The notes beneath the pieces were generated by a model that was given only the letters and a program-made list of their open reading frames with translations, did no database searches and had not been told where the DNA came from. Positions 8,637-16,642 of a stretch of 64,000 nucleotides of DNA are shown piece after piece. Position numbers and translations under genes: made by a program. Each line of letters opens with the position of its first letter. Position 1 is the stretch's first letter. The stretch is from DASYTH01 sp035762905 (GTDB lineage Bacteria > Actinomycetota > Actinomycetes > Mycobacteriales > Pseudonocardiaceae): the NCBI RefSeq assembly GCF_035762905.1, contig NZ_DASUCC010000109.1, forward strand, positions 62,001 to 126,000, read 5' to 3'.

Positions 8637-10382
8637 TCAGGTGGTCAGCTCGTGGACGTTCCTGGCCGAGGCCTGCACCGCAGGCGTGCCGTTGCCCGAA
8701 CCGATCGCGCCCCTGGCCGGCGCCGACTCGATCCGCTCCCGCAGCTGCCGCTGCAGCAGGATTCCCGGCATCGTCGTGTCCACGGTGGACCTGAGATCCA
8801 CACCGGTCGCCGCCCGGTAGGCGTGCACGTAACCCTGGATCTCCGGGCGCCAGTAACGGGCCCAGTTCACCGCGGCCTGCGGCTCGATCTCGGCGGCCCA
8901 GTTGCCGAACCGGATGGACAGCAGGATCTGCTCGCCGAACGTGCCCAGGTCCCGGAAATGCGTGACGTTGACGTCGGTCCACCCCATCGCCGACTTCACC
9001 GTGTCCACCCGGTCCATCCAGGGCTCCCGGTAGGGCACCATGATCCGGCCACCGAGGAACTCGCGCATCTCCGGTCGGGCGAACATGAACATCTGCATGA
9101 GCATCTCGATCCGGGCGGTCCAGGGCAGGTCGCCGAACTGGTTGTGCGCCCCGGCCGTGACCACCAACTGAGTCTCCCGCAGCGCGTTGAGCAGCGGGAA
9201 CCCGTCGGAGTGCACGGTCAGGTCGTCGTCCTGCTGGTAGAAGATCGTGCACAGGTGCAGCAGGTGGTGGAACGCGGAGATGAACTGCGAGCGGGTGTCC
9301 GCGCCGTCCACGTCGCCGACCGCGGTGCCAAGCAGCGTGATGCCGTACTGGTGGTCGTACTCGTAGGCCCGGCGCCGGACCGACAGCAGGAACGGCCGGT
9401 TCTGGATCCAGCCCCACAGGATGTTGTTCAGCCGCCGCAACGGGTCGATCTCCAGCCGGGCGAGGGGATCCGGCCCGCCGGGGATCGTGCGCTGGTTCTG
9501 GAAGCGGTTGGTGACCGCGTTGTGTGCCTGGACGAGCATGCCCTCCTCGTGCCAGTAGTTCCAGATCAACTCGAGGCCCAACGGGCCGACGATCTTGGAC
9601 GCCAGCACCCCGTAGCTGTCACCGACGACGTCCTGCGGCCGCTTCGGCGGCAGGTCCGACAGCCGGTCCAGGATCAGCTTCAGATACGGCAGCACCTTCG
9701 GCTCGACGCCGACCGCGATCTGCTGGAGGTAGTCGTCACGCATGTCGGACAGCCAACTGTCCGACAGCGACCGCTGGTTGCGTCGGGAGAGCTCCCTCGG
9801 GTCGTCGCCGTCGATCAAGAACTGCTGGTCGTAGCGGTCCTGCAGGTAGTCGGAGTCGAGCCGGGGATTGAGGAAGGTGCCGTCGACGATCAGTCCGACC
9901 TCGTGCTGAAGGAAGAAGGCGGTGGCGGCCCGGAGCACCTCGAATCCGTCGAGTCCGAGAAAGGACAGGTCACCGACCTGCCGCCGCAGCTCCCTCGTCT
10001 CGTTCAGCACGTCCCGGTTCACGTTGAACACCTCGTTGACGTACCGGAAGTAGTTGTTGAACGAGATCGCGTTGGTGCGGTTGCGGATCAGCGTCCAGAG
10101 ACCCTGGTGCGCGGTCGGTCCATCGTCCGGCCGGGCCAGCCGAACCGACGGAATGTCCGGAGTGGGCTCGGGATCGCGGACGACCGAACGCGGCAGGGTC
10201 GGATCGAGGTCCTCGATGAGACCGGGCCCGATGAGTTCGTCGCGGTCGCGCCTGAGCTGCGTGTCGTCCTCTACGACGTGCACCGGGTTCGGGGTGCTGG
10301 CTTCCAGTGCGGCCTCGATCTCCTGGGAGGTCGGCTTCGGGTCCTGGTTGCCATCGACCGGCTTGCGGTCCTTGGGTGGCAT
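8637..10382 (-). CDS. Large conserved hypothetical protein (581 aa)
   Basis: I do not recognise this family. The ATG at 10382 follows a GAAAGG ribosome site. The first 90 residues are charged and low in complexity. The rest is a dense, mostly helical soluble domain rich in aromatic residues and Arg/Asp (for example IWNYWHEEGML, LRRLNNILWGWIQN, RRRAYEYDHQYG). No signal peptide or transmembrane segment is seen. Several His residues (HEEG, HHLLHL) could bind a metal or heme, but the spacing fits no family I know. It lies between the metalloprotease-like gene (46-base gap) and the PLP enzyme (1-base gap) and should be co-expressed with the acidic proteins. Confidence 0.8.
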   Translation of the reverse strand: MPPKDRKPVDGNQDPKPTSQEIEAALEASTPNPVHVVEDDTQLRRDRDELIGPGLIEDLDPTLPRSVVRDPEPTPDIPSVRLARPDDGPTAHQGLWTLIRNRTNAISFNNYFRYVNEVFNVNRDVLNETRELRRQVGDLSFLGLDGFEVLRAATAFFLQHEVGLIVDGTFLNPRLDSDYLQDRYDQQFLIDGDDPRELSRRNQRSLSDSWLSDMRDDYLQQIAVGVEPKVLPYLKLILDRLSDLPPKRPQDVVGDSYGVLASKIVGPLGLELIWNYWHEEGMLVQAHNAVTNRFQNQRTIPGGPDPLARLEIDPLRRLNNILWGWIQNRPFLLSVRRRAYEYDHQYGITLLGTAVGDVDGADTRSQFISAFHHLLHLCTIFYQQDDDLTVHSDGFPLLNALRETQLVVTAGAHNQFGDLPWTARIEMLMQMFMFARPEMREFLGGRIMVPYREPWMDRVDTVKSAMGWTDVNVTHFRDLGTFGEQILLSIRFGNWAAEIEPQAAVNWARYWRPEIQGYVHAYRAATGVDLRSTVDTTMPGILLQRQLRERIESAPARGAIGSGNGTPAVQASARNVHELTT

Positions 10383-10428
10383 GGAATCGGCCTTTCTGTG
10401 CGGGCGCACGGCGTGCGCCGGTGTTCGG

Positions 10429-11733
10429 TCAGCCGGCGGCACCGGCCGGTTGAAGTTGCGGGTTCGAGTGGGCGGCGGCCATCCGCAACGTGGACCGCAT
10501 CGCCCAGCCGGTGAGCATCCGGCTGACCGCCCGGCTTTCCTGCCGGGCGGTCAGCCGGCCGTCCCAGCGGGCCTGCCCGAGCACCGCGAACCGCAGCGCC
10601 GGCCGGACGTCGGCGGTGAGGTCGGGCCGCGTCACGCACGCGCCGAACAACCGGCGCAACGGTTCCGGATGCCGGCTGGGATGGGCGAGCGCGTCGGCCA
10701 GCGTGGTTCCGCGCAGCCCGGCCGGGGTGTGCCCGGCGAGCAACCTGGCCAGTGCCGGGATGGTCGGAGCCAGGTGGCCGATCACCTCGGCCACCTCCGG
10801 TTCGGCGCCGGACAGCGGGTAGAGCCGCAGCCACAGCCGGCGCAGCTGTGACCACTGTGGACTCGGGTAGAGCGTGTCGCCGATCGTCGCCGACACCATG
10901 ACCCTGATCCACGGGAACGGATGCGGATCGTCCAGTGTGAACCGGAATACGAACGGCCTCGGCAGGCTGACCACACCCATCAGGCCGAGCGTCGATCCGA
11001 TGCCGAGCTTCGCCACCGACCAGAAGTCCGCTGTGATCTCGGAAATCCAGGTCGCCCAGCATCGCCACGGCAGTCGTTCGGACACCGGTGCGGAGCCGGC
11101 CCGGTCGAGCAGTTCTGCCCGCAGGGCCGGCACCAGATCCAGAAGTGCCGCGCCCTGATGGCCCACCTCGTGGAACAGCGACGAGGCGATGCCGTGACCG
11201 ACCATCCGCTCCCGCGGTATCCGGATGATGGCGACCGGATTGGTCGCCTCGCCCGGCAACCGCGTCCTGGCCCGGCGGATCGCCGCGCCCGGCCCCCGGT
11301 CCAGGTAGCAGATGATCGGCACCGCCTCGCTCGCGATTCCGTCGTTGAGCCGCAACGCATCCCCGGCCGCGACGTCCATTCCGGACAGCCAGGTTCCGAC
11401 CGCGCTCTCCGAGCGTTGGGTGATCGCGTCGGAGAACAGGTCGAGCTGTGCCAGGTGCTCATTGAGCCGCAGCCGCAGCGTGGTGAACCGCCGCTGCGCC
11501 TCGGTGGCCGGAGCCGCCCGGCCCGGCCCGGCGAGCCAACTCAGGAATGCCCGTCCCAGCCGGCGCAACTTCGCCCGCTCGCGCAGCAGCAGCTTCTCCA
11601 CGCCGATCAGGGCGCCGGGCAGCAGCACGGCGGCCGGCAGCATGGTCTCCTGCAGCACGAACGGCTTGAGCGCCTCGACCCGGACGAGTAGCGCACGCGT
11701 CTCGGCGGCGAGGAAGTCACTGGGATCGGGCAT
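10429..11733 (-). CDS. Putative zinc metalloprotease (HEVGH), function unknown
   Basis: A 434-residue protein of unknown family. SLFHEVGHQGA at residues 186-196 is a canonical HExxH zinc motif. A second acidic segment, WISEITADFW (Glu232, Asp236), lies about 40 residues later, as expected for the third ligand of a gluzincin. The N-terminal third has a hydrophobic helix (MLPAAVLLPGALIGV) that may associate with a membrane, but there is no clear signal peptide. The ATG lies 3 bases after the stop of the second acidic gene, so the order is two acidic proteins and then the protease. An obvious hypothesis is that it trims those proteins, but no cleavage site can be pointed to. Confidence 0.75.
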   Translation of the reverse strand: MPDPSDFLAAETRALLVRVEALKPFVLQETMLPAAVLLPGALIGVEKLLLRERAKLRRLGRAFLSWLAGPGRAAPATEAQRRFTTLRLRLNEHLAQLDLFSDAITQRSESAVGTWLSGMDVAAGDALRLNDGIASEAVPIICYLDRGPGAAIRRARTRLPGEATNPVAIIRIPRERMVGHGIASSLFHEVGHQGAALLDLVPALRAELLDRAGSAPVSERLPWRCWATWISEITADFWSVAKLGIGSTLGLMGVVSLPRPFVFRFTLDDPHPFPWIRVMVSATIGDTLYPSPQWSQLRRLWLRLYPLSGAEPEVAEVIGHLAPTIPALARLLAGHTPAGLRGTTLADALAHPSRHPEPLRRLFGACVTRPDLTADVRPALRFAVLGQARWDGRLTARQESRAVSRMLTGWAMRSTLRMAAAHSNPQLQPAGAAG

Positions 11734-11736
11734 GAC

Positions 11737-12621
11737 TCACGCGCCGATGAGGACGATGTTTCCGCCCTTGCGCACCCACTGGCCGCGCTCGCCCGGACCG
11801 CCGTTCTGGCCGTTCGCGTCGTCCTGGGGGAAGCCGTCCTGGTCGTAGGCGTCCCCGTTGGTGGACTCGACGGGCCGGTCGTAGCCGTAGGTCCCGCCGC
11901 GCCGGTAGCCGCCGCGGGGTCCGCGCCTGCGCTGACCGGTCGTGGCCGGCCGGCGGGTCCGGAAGCGCTGCGGAGTACGCCGGCCCCGCTGCAGCGCGGC
12001 CGGCGCGTGCGCCTTGGTCGCGCTCAGCACGGCCCGGCGGGCCGCGGTCATCGGCGGCACACCGCGCGAGGTCTGCGCGGAGGCGCGGCGGGCGGCGGTG
12101 GCACCGATCCGGACGAACCGGCGAGCCATCTCGAACTCCAGCTCCTGCTGGTTGATCTCCTGCTCGAACTCGAACAGGCCGCTGGCCAGCGATCCGAGCT
12201 TCGAGCCGATCGCGGTCCCGATGCCGGGCGCGACCATCGACCCGAGGGCGCCGCCGACCACCGGAAGGGCCTTCTTCGCCACGCCTTTCAGCACCCCGCC
12301 GAGCGCCTTGCCCGCCTTGGAGCGGGCGAAGTTCCGCACGCCCTTGACGGCGCGGCCCACCAGCTTGCCGATGAACTGCTCCAGCTCCTGCTCGGTGCTG
12401 ACCTCCAGCAACTCGCTGGCCAGCTCCAACTCCTCCTGCTCGGACAGTGGTCCGGTGAGCTCGCCGCCGAGCACGGAGCTGACCAGCCCGCCCAGGAAGT
12501 CCTCCTGCTCGTACTCGTCCTCGAACTCGCCCTCGTCCTCCAGCTCGAGGTAGTCCTCGTGCTCGTGCGCCTCGTCCTCGAGCTCGAGGTAGTCCTCATA
12601 CTCGGTCATCGTCGCGGTCAT
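11737..12621 (-). CDS. Acidic-N-terminus, glycine-rich protein B (paralogue pair)
   Basis: This 294-residue protein starts with two copies of an EDYLELEDE-type acidic segment and then QEDFLGGLV. A helical block EQELEQFIGKLVGRAVKGV follows, then a Gly/Ala-rich stretch (ALPVVGGALGSMVAPGIG) with GxxxG spacing, and a basic Arg/Gly-rich tail. It ends with GQWVRKGGNIVLIGA. Domain order and end motif match the gene before it, so the two are paralogues. The ATG at 12621 has an AAGGGA ribosome site. There is no Sec signal. Acidic head, glycine-zipper core and basic tail suggest self-assembly or membrane insertion, for example a bacteriocin-like or shell protein, but no function is established. Confidence 0.8.
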   Translation of the reverse strand: MTATMTEYEDYLELEDEAHEHEDYLELEDEGEFEDEYEQEDFLGGLVSSVLGGELTGPLSEQEELELASELLEVSTEQELEQFIGKLVGRAVKGVRNFARSKAGKALGGVLKGVAKKALPVVGGALGSMVAPGIGTAIGSKLGSLASGLFEFEQEINQQELEFEMARRFVRIGATAARRASAQTSRGVPPMTAARRAVLSATKAHAPAALQRGRRTPQRFRTRRPATTGQRRRGPRGGYRRGGTYGYDRPVESTNGDAYDQDGFPQDDANGQNGGPGERGQWVRKGGNIVLIGA

Positions 12622-12653
12622 CGAATTTCCCTTTCTTGTCGCGGGTCTGGTGG

Positions 12654-13475
12654 TCAGCGGGGGAGCAGGACGATGGTGTTGCCGCGCATCTCCCAGCGGC
12701 CGGCGCGCGGCATGCCGGTGGCCACGCCGCACGCGCAGCCGCGCCGCTTGCGGGCCGCGGTGCCGGTCTGGGTGGCGCGCTGGGCCGCGGGGGAGGACCG
12801 CGGGATCCGGGCTGTCTCGAGCATCCGGTCGGTGATCAGGCCGGGGGCCTGCTCACGGGCGGCGGCGACCGTGGCCTGCCGCGCGACCTGGGCCGCCGGG
12901 CCGGTGCCCACCCTGCGCAGGCAGTTGCGGATCGCGTCGGTGGCGAAGCGGACGAACTGCCGGGCGACCTCGAACTCCTGGTCCTCGGCGCTCATGCCCT
13001 CCAACTCGAGCCCGAAGTACCGCTTGGCCGCGGTGCCCAGCGCACCGCCGGCCCGGGCGCCGGCCTTGCGGTAGCGCGAACGCGAGCCGCCGGTCACGCC
13101 GGCCAGGGCGGCGCCGGCGGCACCGCCCGCCGCGCGGCCCAGTACCGGTAGCACCCGCCCGGCGGCCTTCTTGAGGATGCCGCCGATCTGGCGGCCCTCC
13201 CGGCTGCGGGCGAAGTCCGACGCCGCGCCGGTGACGGTCCGCAGGACGTCGCCGAGGAAGTGCTCCAGTTCCTGCTCACTGGTGATCTCGAGGAACTGGG
13301 TCGCCAGCTCCACCTCGGCGTTCTCCCCGAGCTCCGGTTCGTTTTCGTCCTCGAACTCGAGGAAGTCCTCGCTCTCGTCCTCGTACTCGCCCGTGTACTC
13401 GTCCTCGTACTCCCGCTCGCGCAAGGCGAGCGGCGGCCCGGACTCCTCGAGCTGTACCTGGTCGATGTCATGCAT
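12654..13475 (-). CDS. Acidic-N-terminus, glycine-rich protein A (first gene of operon)
   Basis: A 273-residue protein with an acidic head (residues 15-55, rich in YEDE and FEDE). It continues with TSEQELEHFLGDVLRTVTG, a LPVLGRAAGGAAGAALAG glycine-rich core and an EFEVARQFVRFA helix also found in protein B. A Cys-containing basic tail ends GRWEMRGNTIVLLPR. The consensus shared with B at the C-terminus is G-[RQ]-W-x-[RK]-x-G-x-x-I-V-L. The ATG follows GGAGG. It is the first gene downstream of the consensus sigma-54 promoter at 13512-13529 and should therefore be the primary product of this regulon. I recognise no characterised homologue. Confidence 0.82.
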   Translation of the reverse strand: MHDIDQVQLEESGPPLALREREYEDEYTGEYEDESEDFLEFEDENEPELGENAEVELATQFLEITSEQELEHFLGDVLRTVTGAASDFARSREGRQIGGILKKAAGRVLPVLGRAAGGAAGAALAGVTGGSRSRYRKAGARAGGALGTAAKRYFGLELEGMSAEDQEFEVARQFVRFATDAIRNCLRRVGTGPAAQVARQATVAAAREQAPGLITDRMLETARIPRSSPAAQRATQTGTAARKRRGCACGVATGMPRAGRWEMRGNTIVLLPR

Positions 13476-13511
13476 GTGTGCCTCCGTGGTCGTGACCGGC
13501 TACGGAGACGA

Positions 13512-13529
13512 ATGCAATTTCCGTGCCAA
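13512..13529 (-). promoter_or_regulatory. Consensus sigma-54 (-24/-12) promoter
   Basis: Read on the minus strand, the sequence is TTGGCACGGAAATTGCAT. It fits the TGGCACG-N4-TTGCW consensus at every defined base, with the GG (13527-13526) and GC (13515-13514) elements at the standard spacing. The predicted transcript begins near 13502, about 27 bases before the ATG of the first acidic-protein gene. The sigma-54-like gene ends only 80 bases upstream. An inverted repeat, GCGCGAA (13568-13574) with TTCGCGC (13602-13608), could be an activator site, but this is weak. Confidence 0.9.
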
Positions 13530-13608
13530 CCCCCCGCCGGGAGGCGACCAGGGAAAACGGGGTGGTTGCGCGAAGACCGGTTCGTTCGTGGCGAAGGTGG
13601 GTTCGCGC

Positions 13609-14868
13609 TCAGCGGGCCGGCAGGCCGAGCTCGAGCCGGTACTTGGCGACCGCCCGGCGGCTCAGCACGATCCCGCGCGCCGCCAGCAGTTCCACCACCC
13701 TCCGGTCCGGCGGTCGAGGGACGGTGGAGCACAGCTCGGCGACCGCCGCGCGGGCGTCGTGGTTGGTCCCGAACATCCTGCGCAGGGCGATGAGCTGGCC
13801 GCTGACCAGCCGGGCGTGCCGGTGTGCCACGGCCCGGCTGATCGTCGACTCGTGCACCCGCAACCGTTGTGCGGCCTTGGTCTGGGTCAGCGGGGCAAAC
13901 GCCGTCGAGCCGGCGAGCAGCGCAGGCGCGTGGTGCTCGCCGAGCAGGTCGCCGAGTCGCTGCAGCATGGACCAGCGGCGCTGGACCCGGCTGATCACGG
14001 TGCGCGCGTCCCGCATCCCGTCGCGGACCGAGGCCAACCTCCCGGCGGCGGCGAGATAGCCGGGATCGACGTCCAGGGCGAGCCCCTCGGACTCGGTGAC
14101 CAGCGCGCGGACCCGGCCGCCGGCCACCTCGAAGATCAGGTCCGGCGGGCGCGGCGCCGGCCGGGACGGCCCGTCGCCGAGCCCGGGGTAGGGGCGCAAC
14201 AGCCGGCCGAGGCGGGTGAGCAACGTTCGCACCACCTCAGGGGAACAGTCCTCGGCGGCCGCGATTCTGGCGAGCTCGCCCGCCTCGAGCCAGCCGGCGT
14301 GCACGGTCAGCAGGCGGCGGGCCAGTGCGCGCTCGGCCGGGCGCAACGGTGCGGCCCCGAGTTGGACGAGCAGGCTCTCCGCCGGGGTGGCCGCGGCGAC
14401 ACCCGGCGGACCGACGGCGCGCAGCACCTCGATGACGGCGTCGAGTTGGGCCGGGCCGACCCCGTGGCGCAGCACATCCCGGCGGGCCGCGGCGGTGAGC
14501 AGGCCGCGCTCGTCCAGCGCCGCCAGCACGGTCGCCACCGCCCCGGCCAGTGCCCGCGGTGCGGCCAGCCGCGCGTCGCGGTGCAGCGCATGCCAGGCCG
14601 AGACGGTCGCGGCGGGCTCGACGTCTCCGCCGCGGGCGGCCGATCCGCACCGCGGGCACGCGCCCGCCGCGAGTCCGCGACCGCATCGCGGGCACACCGG
14701 CCGCTGCCGGACCACGAGCGCGGGGTTGCGGTCGGCCTCGGCCAGCACCGCGTCCCGCAGGTCGCCTGCGGGCATCGCCAGCAGCGTGGCGGACACCATC
14801 GTCGAGACGCTGACCCGGGTGCGCAGTTCAGCGCGCGGCGCTGCCTGGACACTCGGGCCGGTGATCAC
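13609..14868 (-). CDS. rpoN: RNA polymerase sigma-54 (RpoN) family factor
   Basis: This 419-residue protein has the full sigma-54 plan. Residues 14-52 match region I (activator contact) and end in DRNPALVV, like the ENPLLE of classical RpoN. A helical core-binding region follows. The HTH at about 335-365 (RLRVHESTISRAVAHRHARL) matches the HESTVSRA motif, and SRRAVAKYR at 403-411 matches the RpoN box ARRTVAKYR that reads the -24 element. An unusual insert, CPRC-x8-CPRC at residues 59-74, looks like a small zinc ribbon just after region I. The GTG start overlaps the stop of the activator gene (GTGA). It should bind core polymerase and direct it to the promoter at 13512-13529. Confidence 0.93.
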   Translation of the reverse strand: MITGPSVQAAPRAELRTRVSVSTMVSATLLAMPAGDLRDAVLAEADRNPALVVRQRPVCPRCGRGLAAGACPRCGSAARGGDVEPAATVSAWHALHRDARLAAPRALAGAVATVLAALDERGLLTAAARRDVLRHGVGPAQLDAVIEVLRAVGPPGVAAATPAESLLVQLGAAPLRPAERALARRLLTVHAGWLEAGELARIAAAEDCSPEVVRTLLTRLGRLLRPYPGLGDGPSRPAPRPPDLIFEVAGGRVRALVTESEGLALDVDPGYLAAAGRLASVRDGMRDARTVISRVQRRWSMLQRLGDLLGEHHAPALLAGSTAFAPLTQTKAAQRLRVHESTISRAVAHRHARLVSGQLIALRRMFGTNHDARAAVAELCSTVPRPPDRRVVELLAARGIVLSRRAVAKYRLELGLPAR

Positions 14869-16238
14869 CCGGCAACCGCGGACTCCGCCGCGCCGTCGCT
14901 GACCTCGGCGGTCGCCCGGCGCAACTGCAGCGCCCGGGCGGTCACGCCGAGGCGCTTGGCGGCCTGGACGAGGTTGCCGCCGGCCTCGGCCACCGCGATG
15001 GACACCGCGAGATCGGCGACGGTGGCCTTCAGCGCCCTCAGGTCGAGCCCGTCGTGCAGGGCGTCCCGCACGGAATCGGCCAGCCGCGCCGAGCTTCGCG
15101 TCGGGCTGCGCGGCTCGGGGTGCCGCGCGCCGTCCGGCACCGTACCCACTGTGATCAGCGGGCCGCCGACGTGCCGGATGGCGATCTGGGTGACCAGCTG
15201 ACGCAGTTCGCGGACGTTGCCGGGATAGCTCCTGGTCAGCAGCAGGCGTTCGACCGCGGGGTCGAAGTCGGGCGCCTCCGCCCCGACGAGCTGGCTGAGA
15301 AAGTGCCGGGCCAGCAAGGGGATGTCGGCCACCCGCTCGGCGAGCGAGGGCAGCTGGACGGTCGCCGCCGAGAGCCGGTACAGCAGGTCGCGGCGGAACG
15401 CGCCGGACCGCTCCAGCGTGACCAGGTTCCGGTTGGTGGCGCAGACCAGCCGGAAGTCGGTCCGCTGCCAGCGTTGCGAACCGAGCGCCTTGAACGACTT
15501 CTCCTGCAGCACCCGGAGCAGCTCCGGTTGCAGCCGGGGTGGCAGCTCACCGATCTCGTCGAGGAACAGCACTCCGCCGTCCGCCTCGGCGAACGCGCCG
15601 CGCCGGGCGGTGTCGGCCCCGGTGAACGCGCCCCGCTCGTGTCCGAACAGCTCCGGCCCGGACAGCGTCTCGACGATCGTCGTGCAGTCGACGACGACGA
15701 ACTTTCCCTTGTTTCGCTTGGTGTCCAGCCCGTGCACCAGCCGCGCGGCGAGTTCCTTTCCGGTCCCGCTTTCCCCGGTGAGCAGCACCGACGCGTCGGA
15801 GAAGCGGGCGATCTCCACCAGCCAGCGCAGCGCCGTCAGCCATGCCGAGCTGTGCCCGATCACGCGGCTGCTCACCGGTTCCGTGGTGGCCAGCCGGTCG
15901 ACCTCGTGCCACCGGTACACCCTGGCCGCCACCGAGCGCATCGCCTCGATGCCGTCGTCACCCCACGCGAGTACATCGGCCGCGCCGGCATCCAGGAGTT
16001 CCCACGGATCGAGGTCCATCGGGCCGACCACGACCACCACGAGCTGCCGCCCCGCCGACAGCTTCGCGACCAGGTCAAGGCATTCCCCGGCCCACCGGAC
16101 GATCAATACCCCGGGCATGCCACCCCCCGGACTCGTCCCCACTTCGACGCCGGCATCGGTCAGCAGCCCGGTCGCCCGCCGCCCGAACCCGGGCTCGTTC
16201 GGCGCACACAGCCACACCGAGACCGCGCGTTGTCGCAT
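14865..16238 (-). CDS. Sigma-54-dependent AAA+ enhancer-binding activator
   Basis: A 457-residue bacterial enhancer-binding protein. Residues 1-115 form a degenerate receiver-like domain (LLDAGAADVLAW) without an obvious phospho-Asp pocket. The AAA+ domain has Walker A GESGTGKE (155-162), the sigma-54 contact loop GAFTGA (203-208), Walker B GGVLFLDE and arginine-finger segment FRRDLLYRLS. A Fis-type HTH near the C-terminus (GNLVQAAKRLGVTARALQLRR) should bind an upstream site. The ATG at 16238 has a GGGGGAGGG ribosome site. It couples ATP hydrolysis to opening of sigma-54 promoters. It is co-transcribed with the sigma factor and probably controls the operon starting at 13475. The activating signal is unknown. 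Confidence 0.95.
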   Translation of the reverse strand: MRQRAVSVWLCAPNEPGFGRRATGLLTDAGVEVGTSPGGGMPGVLIVRWAGECLDLVAKLSAGRQLVVVVVGPMDLDPWELLDAGAADVLAWGDDGIEAMRSVAARVYRWHEVDRLATTEPVSSRVIGHSSAWLTALRWLVEIARFSDASVLLTGESGTGKELAARLVHGLDTKRNKGKFVVVDCTTIVETLSGPELFGHERGAFTGADTARRGAFAEADGGVLFLDEIGELPPRLQPELLRVLQEKSFKALGSQRWQRTDFRLVCATNRNLVTLERSGAFRRDLLYRLSAATVQLPSLAERVADIPLLARHFLSQLVGAEAPDFDPAVERLLLTRSYPGNVRELRQLVTQIAIRHVGGPLITVGTVPDGARHPEPRSPTRSSARLADSVRDALHDGLDLRALKATVADLAVSIAVAEAGGNLVQAAKRLGVTARALQLRRATAEVSDGAAESAVAG

Positions 16239-16642
16239 CGCGCCCTCCCCCGAGAGCGACCCGTATCTCCCCCGCAGACAGGGCCTCAGCGTTTGTATCG
16301 GTGCATCTGCTGGTTGTATTAGGCGGGGTAATTCGGGCACCACCGCCCGGCCGGAGAAAATGCCAGCTTCGTACGTTCCGGCCGCGTTCCCGCGCGGAAG
16401 CCCGCCGAACGGACGCAAATTGTGCCGCGCGAGCCCACCCCCCGACCGACGTGCGTCGCCGCCGGCGCCCCGGATCGGCGACGTTGTCGCACCGGCTATC
16501 GCTTTCCGGACCCTGGTCAAAAGGATGACACTTCAGGGCGCCGGCAGCGGGATCATGGTGGCGAGCCTCCGCTGTTCGGCCTAGAAAGTGCGTCGGAATG
16601 GCCGGATAGTGATCATAACTGGACCTATGTAAAACTCTTACT
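16239..16642. other. Divergent intergenic region with repeated TTGTAT motif
   Basis: This 404-base spacer separates the activator operon from the PadR gene and must hold both promoters. On the plus strand GTTTGTAT (about 16291) and GGTTGTAT (about 16312) recur some 22 bases apart, which could be paired regulator sites. I found no properly spaced -24/-12 element for the activator operon and no open frame that looks coding. Confidence 0.3.

Noticed and set aside
16418..16432. GGCAC...TTGC-like element upstream of the activator gene, considered as a second sigma-54 promoter
   Set aside because: The GG to GC distance is two bases short of the fixed sigma-54 spacing, so it cannot be a functional -24/-12 element.
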